From CAZOOM01 sp964460795 (GTDB lineage Bacteria; Omnitrophota; Omnitrophia; Omnitrophales; Aquincolibacteriaceae): DNA of 16,668 nucleotides. Both the position numbers and the translations under genes were made by a program. Below the pieces are notes generated by a model that saw only the letters and a program-made list of their open reading frames with translations, had not been told where the DNA came from and ran no database searches. The stretch covers positions 1 through 16,668 of the forward strand of contig CAYWRU010000069.1 in NCBI GenBank assembly GCA_964460795.1, in the 5' to 3' direction. Shown here piece by piece: positions 1-7,211 of the stretch; position 1 is the stretch's first letter; each line of letters opens with the position of its first letter.

Positions 1-75
1 CTACGGCGAGGTCCGTCCTACGCACCAACTCTCGGCGAACATCTCGCCGAAGCAAGCGTTTTTTGCGTAGGCGGA
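1..75. repeat. Nested palindromic element downstream of leuA
   Basis: Two perfect inverted repeats are nested here. The outer arms are CCTACGCA (17-24) and TGCGTAGG (64-71). The inner arms are TCGGCGA (32-38) and TCGCCGA (44-50) around a 5-nt loop. It lies past the leuA stop on the minus strand and could act as a terminator or RNA-stabilising hairpin, although no clean T-tract follows the hairpin in the leuA direction. The remainder (76-113) shows nothing recognisable. The element may continue beyond the window edge. Confidence 0.6.
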
Positions 76-113
76 AAAATTTTCAAACTCTCCCCCATCA
101 TCCCCCGCCTCCC

Positions 114-1667
114 TTAGAGGGTTGCAGAGGGACCAGAGGCATTGCCCCGAGAGCGGGCCGAAATCTTATTGAGGGCAAAAAGATAGGCCTTCACACTGGC
201 TTCCAAAATATCAGTGCTGGATCCGCGGCCCATCACTTCCGAAGTACCCACCGCAAGCTTCACGATCACTTCACCTTGGGCATCAATCCCGCTTGTGACC
301 GACTGGATTCCGTAATGAACCAGGCGCGCGCCAGAATTTACAATTTTTTCTAAAGCCTTGTAGCAGGCATCCACAGGCCCGTCGCCTTCACTCGAGGCTT
401 CGCGGACACTGCCTTCAAAAGAAAGCTGAACCATGGCCGACGGCTTTTCTCCGGTCTCGGTGCGGACTTTCATGAATTCCAATTTCCAGCCTTCCGGAAA
501 TTTGACGATATCATTTTCCAAAATGGACTCAATATCTTCATCAAACACATATTTTTTCTTGTCTGCCAATTGCTTGAACTGAGCAAAGGCACGATCCAAT
601 TCCAATGAGCTTAAAGAAAATCCCAATTTTTTGACACGCTCAGAGAACGCATGCCGTCCTGAGAGTTTCCCTAAAAGCAGCTGAGAACCGATCCATCCAA
701 TGCGTTTTGGATCCATAATTTCGTAAGTTTGGCGCTTTTTCAGTACGCCGTCCTGATGAATCCCGGATTCGTGCGAAAACGCATTGCGGCCTACAATGGC
801 TTTATTCGGTTGGACCACCATGCCGGTGAGAGAAGACACCAGACGAGAGGTTTTCATAATTTCCGGCAGACGAATCCCGGTCCGGCAATGGATAAAATCC
901 TTGCGCGTATCAATGGCCATCACAATTTCTTCCATCGAGGCATTTCCTGCGCGTTCGCCGATGCCGTTGATCGTACACTCCACCTGATTTGCCCCCGCCA
1001 GTACTGCAGCCAGGGAATTGGCAACCGCCAAACCCAAATCGTTGTGGCAATGAACCGACAAAACAACTTTGTTTCCCAAACCCGGATTTTTTTTGATCAA
1101 AAGCCGGATCAATTCCGAAAATTCCTGCGGCACCGTATAACCCACCGTATCTGGGATATTGACGGAAGTTGCGCCCGCTTCAATCGCTGCGCGAACCACT
1201 TCAATCAGAAACTGCGGCTCCGTCCGGGATGCATCTTCCGGAGAAAATTCGATTTGCTTGAAATCCTTCCGAGCCGAACGGATATGTTCGCTTACCATGC
1301 GCAGGATCTCGCCCTTCCCCTTCTTCAATTTATACTGACGATGGATCTGTGAGGTGGCCAAAAAGACATGCAGTCTTTTTTTTGAGGCTTTTTCCAAAGC
1401 CCGACGGCACGCATCAATATCACTCGCCATCATGCGGGAAAGCCCGCAAATGACAGGGCCTTTGATCTCACGCGCAATCATATCCACGGCGCGCATCTCG
1501 CCCGGAGAAGAGGCCGGAAATCCGGCTTCGATAATATCCACTTTAAGACGCGCAAGCTGCCTGGCAATCTCGAGTTTTTCTTCGGGAGTCAGAGAAGCGC
1601 CCGGCGATTGCTCGCCGTCACGCAGCGTGGTGTCAAAAATATGAATATATCGTTTCGTGTCGCTCAT
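114..1667 (-). CDS. leuA: 2-isopropylmalate synthase
   Basis: Condenses acetyl-CoA with 2-oxoisovalerate to give 2-isopropylmalate, the committed step of leucine synthesis, in the cytoplasm. The 517-residue product is close to the usual length of about 520. The N-terminal TIM barrel starts with FDTTLRDGEQSPG (catalytic Arg16 and metal-binding Asp17). The metal-site HCHNDLGLAVAN and the NGIGERAGN signature follow. HESGIHQDGVLKK and TYEIMDP favour LeuA over homocitrate or citramalate synthase. The last 130 or so residues form the LeuA allosteric domain, so leucine feedback inhibition is expected from the family. The ATG at 1667 lies 7 bp after the ilvC stop with only a weak GAG-type ribosome site, suggesting translational coupling to ilvC. 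It is the last gene of the ilvB-ilvN-ilvC-leuA cluster. Confidence 0.96.
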   Translation of the reverse strand: MSDTKRYIHIFDTTLRDGEQSPGASLTPEEKLEIARQLARLKVDIIEAGFPASSPGEMRAVDMIAREIKGPVICGLSRMMASDIDACRRALEKASKKRLHVFLATSQIHRQYKLKKGKGEILRMVSEHIRSARKDFKQIEFSPEDASRTEPQFLIEVVRAAIEAGATSVNIPDTVGYTVPQEFSELIRLLIKKNPGLGNKVVLSVHCHNDLGLAVANSLAAVLAGANQVECTINGIGERAGNASMEEIVMAIDTRKDFIHCRTGIRLPEIMKTSRLVSSLTGMVVQPNKAIVGRNAFSHESGIHQDGVLKKRQTYEIMDPKRIGWIGSQLLLGKLSGRHAFSERVKKLGFSLSSLELDRAFAQFKQLADKKKYVFDEDIESILENDIVKFPEGWKLEFMKVRTETGEKPSAMVQLSFEGSVREASSEGDGPVDACYKALEKIVNSGARLVHYGIQSVTSGIDAQGEVIVKLAVGTSEVMGRGSSTDILEASVKAYLFALNKISARSRGNASGPSATL

Positions 1668-1674
1668 AATTCAC

Positions 1675-2724
1675 TCAAACAGAACCCTGTACCTTTTCTT
1701 TTGATTTTTTTGCTTTGTGATCCAAACTTTGTCCGCCCTGAATCCACTTCATCATGCCGCGAAGCTGGCTTCCGAGCTTTTCAATCGGATGTTGATCGCA
1801 TTCTGTGCGGAACTTATTGTAATTCGGACGCCCATTTTTATTTTCACTAATCCATTCCTTGGCAAATTGCCCCGACTGAACTTCTTTCAAAATCTGCTTC
1901 ATCGCTGCCCGCGACTCGGAGGTAATGATGCGCTTGCCTCGGGAATAATCGCCGTACTCCGCAGTATCAGAAACGCGGCGATGCATACCGCTGATGCCTT
2001 CTGCAAAAATAGCGTCCACAATCAGCTTCACTTCATGCTGACATTCGAAATACGCCATCTCCGGTTGGTATCCGGCTTCCACCAAAGTTTCGTAACCCGC
2101 TCGGATCAATTCGCTCAGCCCGCCGCAAAGCACAGCCTGCTCTCCAAAAAGATCGGTTTCTGTTTCTTCCTTAAAGCTGGTCTCGATCACGCCGCCTCGC
2201 GTTCCGCCGATGGCTTTGGCATAAGCAAGCGCTGTCTCGAGCGCCTTGCCCGAGGCATTCTGATAAACAGCAGCAAGGGCCGGCACTCCTCCGCCTGCTA
2301 AAAATTGCGTACGGACCAACGCCCCCGGACCTTTGGGAGCCACCATGATCACATCAATTTCTTTGGGCGGTTTGATGTATCCAAAATGGATATTGAACCC
2401 ATGCGAAAACATGAGCGTCTTTCCGGTCTTCATGAAAGGCGCAATGCTCTTCTCATAAATTTCCGCCTGAAGATGGTCTTGTGTCAGAATTTGGATAATG
2501 TCCGCTTTCTGAGCCGCTTCTTCAACCGAAACCGGTTTAAAACCATCTTCGACTGCAAGCTCGTAATTTTTTCCGCCCGGACGCTGGGCAATGATGACAT
2601 TGACACCAGAATCCCGGAGGTTGAGTCCTTGGCCGCGGCCCTGGATTCCATATCCGACAATCGCCACGGTTTTGTTTTTCAAAATATTCAAATCTGCATC
2701 CGTGTCATAAAACATTTTTGCCAT
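1675..2724 (-). CDS. ilvC: Ketol-acid reductoisomerase, class I
   Basis: Converts 2-acetolactate or 2-aceto-2-hydroxybutyrate to the dihydroxy acid in valine/isoleucine synthesis, using NAD(P)H and Mg2+. At 349 residues it is the short class I form. The Rossmann motif is GYGIQGRGQGLNLRDSG (residues 24-40), where most bacterial enzymes read GYGSQGHAxALN; the Ser-to-Ile and His-to-Arg changes recall archaeal-type sequences. Active-site signatures are present: SHGFNIHFG (His108), ETETDLFGEQ for the metals, FECQHE and DTAEYGDY. About 15 lysine-rich residues at the C-terminus exceed the family core. The ATG at 2724 has a strong ribosome site, AAGGAGA (2732-2738), 7 nt upstream. It sits between ilvN and leuA. 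Confidence 0.97.
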   Translation of the reverse strand: MAKMFYDTDADLNILKNKTVAIVGYGIQGRGQGLNLRDSGVNVIIAQRPGGKNYELAVEDGFKPVSVEEAAQKADIIQILTQDHLQAEIYEKSIAPFMKTGKTLMFSHGFNIHFGYIKPPKEIDVIMVAPKGPGALVRTQFLAGGGVPALAAVYQNASGKALETALAYAKAIGGTRGGVIETSFKEETETDLFGEQAVLCGGLSELIRAGYETLVEAGYQPEMAYFECQHEVKLIVDAIFAEGISGMHRRVSDTAEYGDYSRGKRIITSESRAAMKQILKEVQSGQFAKEWISENKNGRPNYNKFRTECDQHPIEKLGSQLRGMMKWIQGGQSLDHKAKKSKEKVQGSV

Positions 2725-2752
2725 CTTATTTTCTCCTTCTTGATGAACTCTC

Positions 2753-2769
2753 CAAGGGATCTTCCCTTG
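2753..2769 (-). other. Short hairpin between ilvN and ilvC
   Basis: A perfect 7-bp inverted repeat CAAGGGA / TCCCTTG with a 3-nt loop lies in the 60-bp gap, just upstream of the strong ilvC ribosome site. No U-tract follows, so it is more likely an mRNA-processing or stability element than a terminator. Function is inferred only. Confidence 0.45.
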
Positions 2770-2784
2770 AGGAAGACTTACCCG

Positions 2785-3372
2785 TTATTTTTTGGAGGCA
2801 ACTTTTTTTCCCGGTGATTTCTGGGCCGGTTTTCCATTGATCGCAGCTGCTTTTCTTTCTGGAATAACCTCAACCGCTTCCGGTGCTGTCAAAATATTTT
2901 TGCGGCTCATAGCCACGCATCCCGTCCGGACAACTTCAAGCAGCGTGAACGGCCGGAGGAGTTCAAGCATCGCATCCACCTTACTCTCCCCGCCTGTCAC
3001 TTCAATCGTAAGCGCTTCCGGACTCACATCCACGATTTTGGCGCGGAAGGTGTTCACGATCTGCATAATGTCACTCCGGCTGGAAGCGCTGGCCGACACT
3101 TTGACTAGCACAAGCTCACGCTCCATCGTCTCATCCACTTTGAGTTCTTGGACCGCGATCACTTCAATAAGCTTAGCCAACTGCTTCATGATTTGTTCCA
3201 AAACCCGTTCATTGCCATGCACCACAATCGTGATGCGGGAAATGTCATCGTCCTGCGTTTCACCGACTGCCAGACTGTCGATATTGAAACCGCGGGCGGA
3301 GAAAAGCCCCGACACGCGCGCAAGCACGCCAAATTCATTTTTCACAAGCACTGCCACTGTATGTTTCATCAT
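2785..3372 (-). CDS. ilvN: Acetolactate synthase small (regulatory) subunit
   Basis: Regulatory subunit that activates IlvB and confers feedback inhibition by branched-chain amino acids. The N-terminal ACT domain (about residues 4-80) contains the typical NEFGVLARVSGLFSARGFNI and the DISRITIVV strand. A second ferredoxin-like domain (about 85-160) has the RELVLVKV and EVVRTGCVAMSR signatures. The product is 195 residues against about 160-170 for the family, owing to a lysine/alanine-rich C-terminal tail (about 168-195) of unknown role. Two adjacent ATG codons (3372 and 3369) are possible starts; AAGGA at 3379-3383 gives 6 or 9 nt of spacing, so either could be used. The gene lies between ilvB and ilvC, separated from ilvB by the inverted 7-bp array at 3392-3482. 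The symbol ilvH would be equally justified. Confidence 0.95.
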   Translation of the reverse strand: MMKHTVAVLVKNEFGVLARVSGLFSARGFNIDSLAVGETQDDDISRITIVVHGNERVLEQIMKQLAKLIEVIAVQELKVDETMERELVLVKVSASASSRSDIMQIVNTFRAKIVDVSPEALTIEVTGGESKVDAMLELLRPFTLLEVVRTGCVAMSRKNILTAPEAVEVIPERKAAAINGKPAQKSPGKKVASKK

Positions 3373-3391
3373 AAAAGATCCTTTGAGTTAT

Positions 3392-3482
3392 AAATCCGAA
3401 GCACTAAATCCGAATTTCGAAACAAATTCAATTTTTTTAAATTCGAATTTCTTATTTGTTTCGAAATTCGAAATTCGGATTT
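3392..3482. repeat. Inverted array of 7-bp units inside the ilv operon
   Basis: The left side reads as successive heptamers AAATCCG, AAGCACT, AAATCCG, AATTTCG, AAACAAA (3392-3426). Positions 3406-3427 are the exact reverse complement of 3454-3482, except that the right arm carries one extra 7-bp unit (AAATTCG twice instead of once). The transcript would form a 22-bp hairpin with a 7-nt bulge in the ilvB-ilvN gap. It could tune transcription or stability of the downstream genes; that is inference. Related words in the same order recur at 11008-11128. Confidence 0.85.
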
Positions 3483-3492
3483 CAAATTTCAT

Positions 3493-5172
3493 TTAGGCCA
3501 TATCAATAATTTGATCCAGCGCATGACCGGCCGGCACCATGGGGTACACGTTATCTGCTTTTGCCACGCGGCAATGCAGCATCGCGAGTCCCGGATACGC
3601 CAAAATTTCTTTTAAGGCTGCTTCGACTTGGCTGCGTTTTTCAATTCGTTTTGCAAAAATTCCGTAAGCCCCGGCAATTTTCACAAAGTCGGGATTCGAC
3701 GGCTCGAGCACGGAAGCAGAATAACGCTCTTTATAGAAGAGCTCCTGCCACTGGCGCACCATGCCATGATGTCCGTTATCCATGAGCAAAATTTTGACCG
3801 GAATCTGATAATACGCAGCCGTCGCAAGTTCCGTCATGGTCATCTGAAAAGATCCGTCGCCGTCAATGCAAAGCACGGTGTCTTTCGGACGTCCAAGCTG
3901 AGCACCGATCGCGGCCGGAAATCCATACCCCATAGTTCCAAGTCCGCCGGAGGTGATCATGCTCCGCGATTTATCAAACTTGTACCACTGTGCAGTCCAC
4001 ATCTGATGCTGTCCCACGCCGGTCACGACCACAGCCTTGTGGCCCGTGAGTTCTCCGGCCCGGTCAATCACATACTCCATGCGGATCGCTTCCGAGGAGT
4101 TGTCATATTTCAGCGGATGCTTTTTCTTCCATTCTGCAATCTGAGCCAGCCACTCTTTTATTTCAGGACGTTTATCCTTCAAGTGTTTGGTGAGTTCACG
4201 CAACACCGGTTTCACATCCCCCACAATGGACACATCCACTTTCACGGTCTTGGAGATCGAAGCCGGATCAATATCCAAATGAACAATCTTGGCATGCGGT
4301 GCAAATTTATCGATTTTGCCCGTCACCCGGTCATCAAAACGCGCGCCCACGGCAATCAACACATCCGAATTCTGGACCGAATAATTGGCGTAATGCGTTC
4401 CATGCATTCCGAGCATTCGAAGCGAAGACGGATGCGACTCCGGGAACACACCTAAACCCAGCACCGTAGTGGTCACAGGAATTCCAGTTTTATCCACGAG
4501 TTCCACAAGTTCTGCGCTGGCGCCTGATCCCACAGCTCCACCACCCACATAAAGCACGGGCTTCTTGGCTTTTTTGATGAGATCTGCTGCACGTCCCACG
4601 GCTTCCAAATCCACTCCCTTATCCGGATGATAACCGCGCACAGAAACCGTTTTCGGATATTCAAATTCAATCGTGGCGCGGCTGACATCCACAGGAAAAT
4701 CCACAAGCACCGGACCCGGACGACCGGTGTTGGCGATATAGAACGCCTCTTTCATAATCCGCGGAAGATCCTTAATGTCCTTGATCAGAAAATTATGCTT
4801 CGTCACGGGACGTGTAATGCCGATCACATCCGCTTCTTGAAAAGCATCGCTTCCAATCGCATGCGTAGCCACCTGACCCGTAATGCAAACCATGGGCACA
4901 GAATCCATATTCGCAGTGCAAAGTCCGGTCACGGTATTCGTGGCGCCGGGTCCGGAAGTCACCATCGCGACTCCAGTTCTTCCGGTCGCACGGGCATAAC
5001 CATCGGCCATGTGCGTAGCGCCCTGTTCATGGCGCACCAGGATGAAATTAATTTTCGAATCCAAAATGGCGTCGAATGTCGGAAGGATCACGCCGCCCGG
5101 AAGTCCGAAGACATGCTCCACGCCCTCGAGTTCCAGACACCGCACCATTGCTTGAGCTCCTGTCAAAATCAT
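3493..5172 (-). CDS. ilvB: Acetolactate synthase large (catalytic) subunit
   Basis: ThDP-, Mg2+- and FAD-dependent enzyme that condenses two pyruvates, or pyruvate and 2-oxobutyrate, at the start of branched-chain amino acid synthesis. The length of 559 residues is normal. The N-terminal domain has VFGLPGG and RHEQGATHMADGYARATG (catalytic Glu49), then TSGPGATNTVTGL. The ThDP motif is GDGSFQMTMTELATA with the later N-GHHGMVRQWQEL, where most homologues read NNxxLGMVRQWQ. The ATG at 5172 follows AAGGGGA closely. Only 40 bp separate it from the hydrolase-fold gene upstream, and no strong promoter was seen in that gap, so transcription may start at 6130-6157. It forms a complex with IlvN encoded next. 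Confidence 0.97.
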   Translation of the reverse strand: MILTGAQAMVRCLELEGVEHVFGLPGGVILPTFDAILDSKINFILVRHEQGATHMADGYARATGRTGVAMVTSGPGATNTVTGLCTANMDSVPMVCITGQVATHAIGSDAFQEADVIGITRPVTKHNFLIKDIKDLPRIMKEAFYIANTGRPGPVLVDFPVDVSRATIEFEYPKTVSVRGYHPDKGVDLEAVGRAADLIKKAKKPVLYVGGGAVGSGASAELVELVDKTGIPVTTTVLGLGVFPESHPSSLRMLGMHGTHYANYSVQNSDVLIAVGARFDDRVTGKIDKFAPHAKIVHLDIDPASISKTVKVDVSIVGDVKPVLRELTKHLKDKRPEIKEWLAQIAEWKKKHPLKYDNSSEAIRMEYVIDRAGELTGHKAVVVTGVGQHQMWTAQWYKFDKSRSMITSGGLGTMGYGFPAAIGAQLGRPKDTVLCIDGDGSFQMTMTELATAAYYQIPVKILLMDNGHHGMVRQWQELFYKERYSASVLEPSNPDFVKIAGAYGIFAKRIEKRSQVEAALKEILAYPGLAMLHCRVAKADNVYPMVPAGHALDQIIDMA

Positions 5173-5212
5173 AAATTCCCCTTTTTAATTTGAAATGTAG
5201 TTCGTGAGACGA

Positions 5213-6067
5213 TTATCGGATGAAGAAATTTTCTTCGAAAAAATTCCGAGTTTTCTGCTTCCAGGTTTTGTTGGCTTTGTCCACAACGTCCTGCCAAATA
5301 TCGCTGTTTTCCATGAGCCATCCCAGTACCCGGGAGCGAAATTCTTTGGATTTAAAATTTTCATCCGCTTGAAGCATCTCCATATGAACAAGATAACCTT
5401 TGTGCTGCAGTTTTTGTGCTGAAGCTTCCACTTGAGTTGAGGTGACAGTCTTATCGCCCCGCAGGGCTACATAGACAGGAAGCTGGGCCTTGGGCTGAGT
5501 GCGGAACCGAATATCTTTTTCAAACGGCCCCACCCAAGAACCTCCCAAAAATGCCACAGCAGCAAATTCTTGCGGATGATTAAACGCTAATCCCGCCGCA
5601 TACATGGCATTCTGATCAAAACCCATCACAAAAATTTTGTGCTTCGCAACCGGATAGGCCGCCACAATTTGCCGCTCGATTCCCAAAATCCATTCATCGT
5701 GAGCATCTGACACTTCTCCGGAACGGATTTCTAAGGTCGGCACCATCACCAAGAAATTATTTTTATCTGCTAAAGCAGCCCATGAGTTGGCATGCTCTTC
5801 AATTTTTTCTCCCGGACCCGGGATTGAAATATAAAGAGGATAAGAGCGTTTTAAATCCAATTCTTGCGGCACCACCACCCACACCGGACTCTTTAAACCT
5901 TCCCACTGAAACACTCCGGTTCGGGGACCTTGTGGAGCCGATGGCAAAAGTGCATCCGTCTCTTCCGCATGCAGCATCGCTGAAGTGGAAATCAAGATCA
6001 TGGCCATCAAAACAGCCTTGCCTGCTGGAGAGAAAGTTCTCCCGCTCTTTTTACATGATTCTTTCAT
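5213..6067 (-). CDS. Exported alpha/beta-hydrolase-fold protein, probably catalytically dead
   Basis: The N-terminus is a signal peptide: basic start, hydrophobic stretch at about residues 17-32, likely cleavage after MLHA (34). The rest resembles the esterase/PHB-depolymerase or dienelactone-hydrolase type of alpha/beta hydrolase: strand YPLYISIPGPG, then KIFVMGFDQNAMYAAGLAFNHP where the nucleophile elbow would be. That elbow is GFDQN, with Asp151 at the position of the catalytic Ser in GxSxG. An acid-loop candidate is RGDKTVTS (Asp205), and the usual GxGH near the C-terminus is ADENF (about 234-238), without His. The basic, aromatic tail (about 252-284) is extra. It may bind a ligand rather than hydrolyse one, or use Asp as nucleophile. 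A sigma70-like promoter stands 62 bp upstream; ilvB follows 40 bp downstream. No link to amino-acid synthesis is evident. Confidence 0.72.
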   Translation of the reverse strand: MKESCKKSGRTFSPAGKAVLMAMILISTSAMLHAEETDALLPSAPQGPRTGVFQWEGLKSPVWVVVPQELDLKRSYPLYISIPGPGEKIEEHANSWAALADKNNFLVMVPTLEIRSGEVSDAHDEWILGIERQIVAAYPVAKHKIFVMGFDQNAMYAAGLAFNHPQEFAAVAFLGGSWVGPFEKDIRFRTQPKAQLPVYVALRGDKTVTSTQVEASAQKLQHKGYLVHMEMLQADENFKSKEFRSRVLGWLMENSDIWQDVVDKANKTWKQKTRNFFEENFFIR

Positions 6068-6293
6068 GGAATGCTCGGACGTCGCTCGTTTCGGTTTGTC
6101 GTAACTTAATATGCTAAAAAGATTTAACTATTATAAGGATTCACTTTGAGAAGTCAACGAACTGTCCCTTTCCGCCTCTTTTCCATAGAATAGAAAGACT
6201 TCTCGAACACCTTAACTCCTTATTTTGCTGAAGGTTAGAACTCATCCTTTGGCAATTATGCTGCGCCTTTTTCAATATTATAGGAGGGTTATA
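6068..6293. other. Intergenic region upstream of the hydrolase-fold gene
   Basis: Non-coding on both strands as far as I can see. It contains the minus-strand promoter at 6130-6157. I recognise nothing in 6158-6293. The 325-bp gap is completed by the inverted array (6294-6364) and a GC hairpin (6366-6390). Confidence 0.5.
6130..6157 (-). promoter_or_regulatory. Sigma70-type promoter, hydrolase-fold gene and perhaps ilvB-leuA
   Basis: On the minus strand a -35 box TTGACT (6152-6157, 5 of 6 consensus) is separated by 16 bp from a perfect -10 box TATAAT (6130-6135). Initiation would be near 6122, giving a leader of about 55 nt before the ATG at 6067. With only 40 bp between that gene and ilvB, it may serve the whole cluster. 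Confidence 0.75.
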
Positions 6294-6364
6294 AGTAACC
6301 AGAAACCAGTAACCAGACTTTAAAAGTGCTACTTCTGGTATCTGGTTACTGGCAACTGGTTACT
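6294..6364. repeat. Inverted array of AGTAACC-type 7-bp units
   Basis: The left arm 6294-6317 reads AGTAACC, AGAAACC, AGTAACC, AGA. The right arm (6334-6364) reads TCTGGTA, TCTGGTT, ACTGGCA, ACTGGTT, ACT. The left arm and 6341-6364 pair at 21 of 24 positions, the three mismatches being adjacent. It lies downstream of the aldolase gene on the minus strand and would form a long hairpin in RNA. Confidence 0.85.
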
Positions 6365-6365
6365 C

Positions 6366-6390
6366 CCCCGCATCAGCAAAGAATGCGGGG
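6366..6390 (-). terminator. GC-rich hairpin just after the aldolase stop
   Basis: A perfect 8-bp inverted repeat CCCCGCAT (6366-6373) / ATGCGGGG (6383-6390) begins 2 bp beyond the stop codon. There is no downstream U-tract, so it is at best a non-canonical terminator, possibly acting with the adjoining array. Confidence 0.45.
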
Positions 6391-6392
6391 AG

Positions 6393-7034
6393 CTACTTGG
6401 CGAGTTTGAGGGACTCGAGCTTTTGCGTAAGCCGCTTGGCCCGCTCCGTAATCTCGGTCCAGTTGTCCTGGCGTACAAGATTGCGGTCGTACAGCGTACG
6501 GTCCAAAAATACTCCGACGCAGTACTTGAGGTACTCAAAAGCATTCACTTGATCAATGCCTCCTTCAGCCACAATTTTAATGAAAGGAAGACATTCACGA
6601 ATCGAGCGCAAATAATCTGGACCGCCCACATACGCGGCGGGAAAAAATTTCATACAATCCGCTCCATATTGATGAGCGGCCAAGGCTTCGGTTGCAGTGG
6701 CCACGCCTTGAATCACAAAAACATCATTATGCCGCGCCACATTAATAATTTCGCGGTCTGTATAATTGCTTGCCACAAATTGTGCCCCCGCATTCACCGC
6801 CCGCTGGACCACTTCCCCATCCGTGATTCCCCCGGCGCCGATCAAATAATGTTCTTTTTTGGCATAAGACTCGATCAAACGAAAGGCCTGAGGAGTGGTC
6901 ACGGCAATTTCAAAGATGCGTACCCCGCCGTCCATAGCGGCTTTCATCATGACTTCCGCATCCGTCGGAGAACTGGAGCGAATGCATGCGGCAAATTTAT
7001 AATCATCAAACCATTTAAAAATTCGGTGCACCAC
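6393..7034 (-). CDS. KDPG/KDPGal-family aldolase, divergent
   Basis: A 213-residue class I aldolase of the 2-dehydro-3-deoxy-phosphogluconate/galactonate and 4-hydroxy-2-oxoglutarate family, which splits 2-keto-3-deoxy sugar acids to pyruvate and an aldehyde. The Schiff-base Lys is present in CMKFFPA (Lys129), the general acid/base Glu in FEIAV (Glu42), and the helix ATATEALAA follows a QGV loop as in DgoA-type enzymes. Several substrate contacts are altered: the Arg of EVTLRT is Thr46, the GAGT motif is GAGG (Gly69), and the phosphate-loop PTGGI is AEGGI. The substrate is therefore uncertain and no gene symbol is given. Tandem GTG codons start the frame; AAGGAAG at 7044-7050 lies 9 nt before the first. 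It has its own promoter and stands alone. Confidence 0.85.
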   Translation of the reverse strand: MVHRIFKWFDDYKFAACIRSSSPTDAEVMMKAAMDGGVRIFEIAVTTPQAFRLIESYAKKEHYLIGAGGITDGEVVQRAVNAGAQFVASNYTDREIINVARHNDVFVIQGVATATEALAAHQYGADCMKFFPAAYVGGPDYLRSIRECLPFIKIVAEGGIDQVNAFEYLKYCVGVFLDRTLYDRNLVRQDNWTEITERAKRLTQKLESLKLAK

Positions 7035-7067
7035 GTTTATTGTCTTCCTTTCTCTAGAAGAGTCATG

Positions 7068-7096
7068 ATTATTGCGGAATGCGAATAGGCTGTCAA
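7068..7096 (-). promoter_or_regulatory. Sigma70-type promoter for the aldolase gene
   Basis: On the minus strand a perfect -35 box TTGACA (7091-7096) is followed after 17 bp by AATAAT (7068-7073, 5 of 6). Transcription should start near 7061, giving a leader of about 27 nt with a Shine-Dalgarno site at 7044-7050. The spacing to the aldolase GTG is convincing. Confidence 0.8.
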
Positions 7097-7132
7097 CGGA
7101 GATTCATGAAAGACGCAGAATATTCGCTCTCC

Positions 7133-7201
7133 AGAGCACAAGAGCACCAGCACACCAGCGTCATGCCCGCTGGTGCACTGGTTACGGGTGCGCTGGTGCT
7201 C
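7133..7201. repeat. Inverted array of AGCACCAG-type units after uvrB
   Basis: The arms GAGCACCAGC (7142-7151) and GCTGGTGCTC (7192-7201) pair perfectly. So do CACCAGCG (7153-7160) and CGCTGGTG (7169-7176) nested inside. The right arm is longer by about 15 bp, roughly two units. The period is less regular (7 to 8 bp) than in the other arrays. It lies directly downstream of the uvrB stop and may end its transcript, though no U-tract is visible. Confidence 0.75.
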
Positions 7202-7211
7202 GCGCTTGCTA

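Noticed and set aside
729..1352. Plus-strand open frame (207 codons) opposite leuA
   Set aside because: It overlaps conserved leuA motifs on the other strand and shows no recognisable domain or ribosome site.
3628..4455. Long plus-strand open frame (275 codons) opposite ilvB
   Set aside because: It is antisense to a fully conserved ilvB, has no family resemblance, and its His/Arg/Phe-rich composition is typical of a shadow frame.
5173..5212. Attenuator or leader peptide before ilvB
   Set aside because: The 40-bp gap is too short, and no run of Leu, Ile or Val codons or terminator/antiterminator pair is visible.
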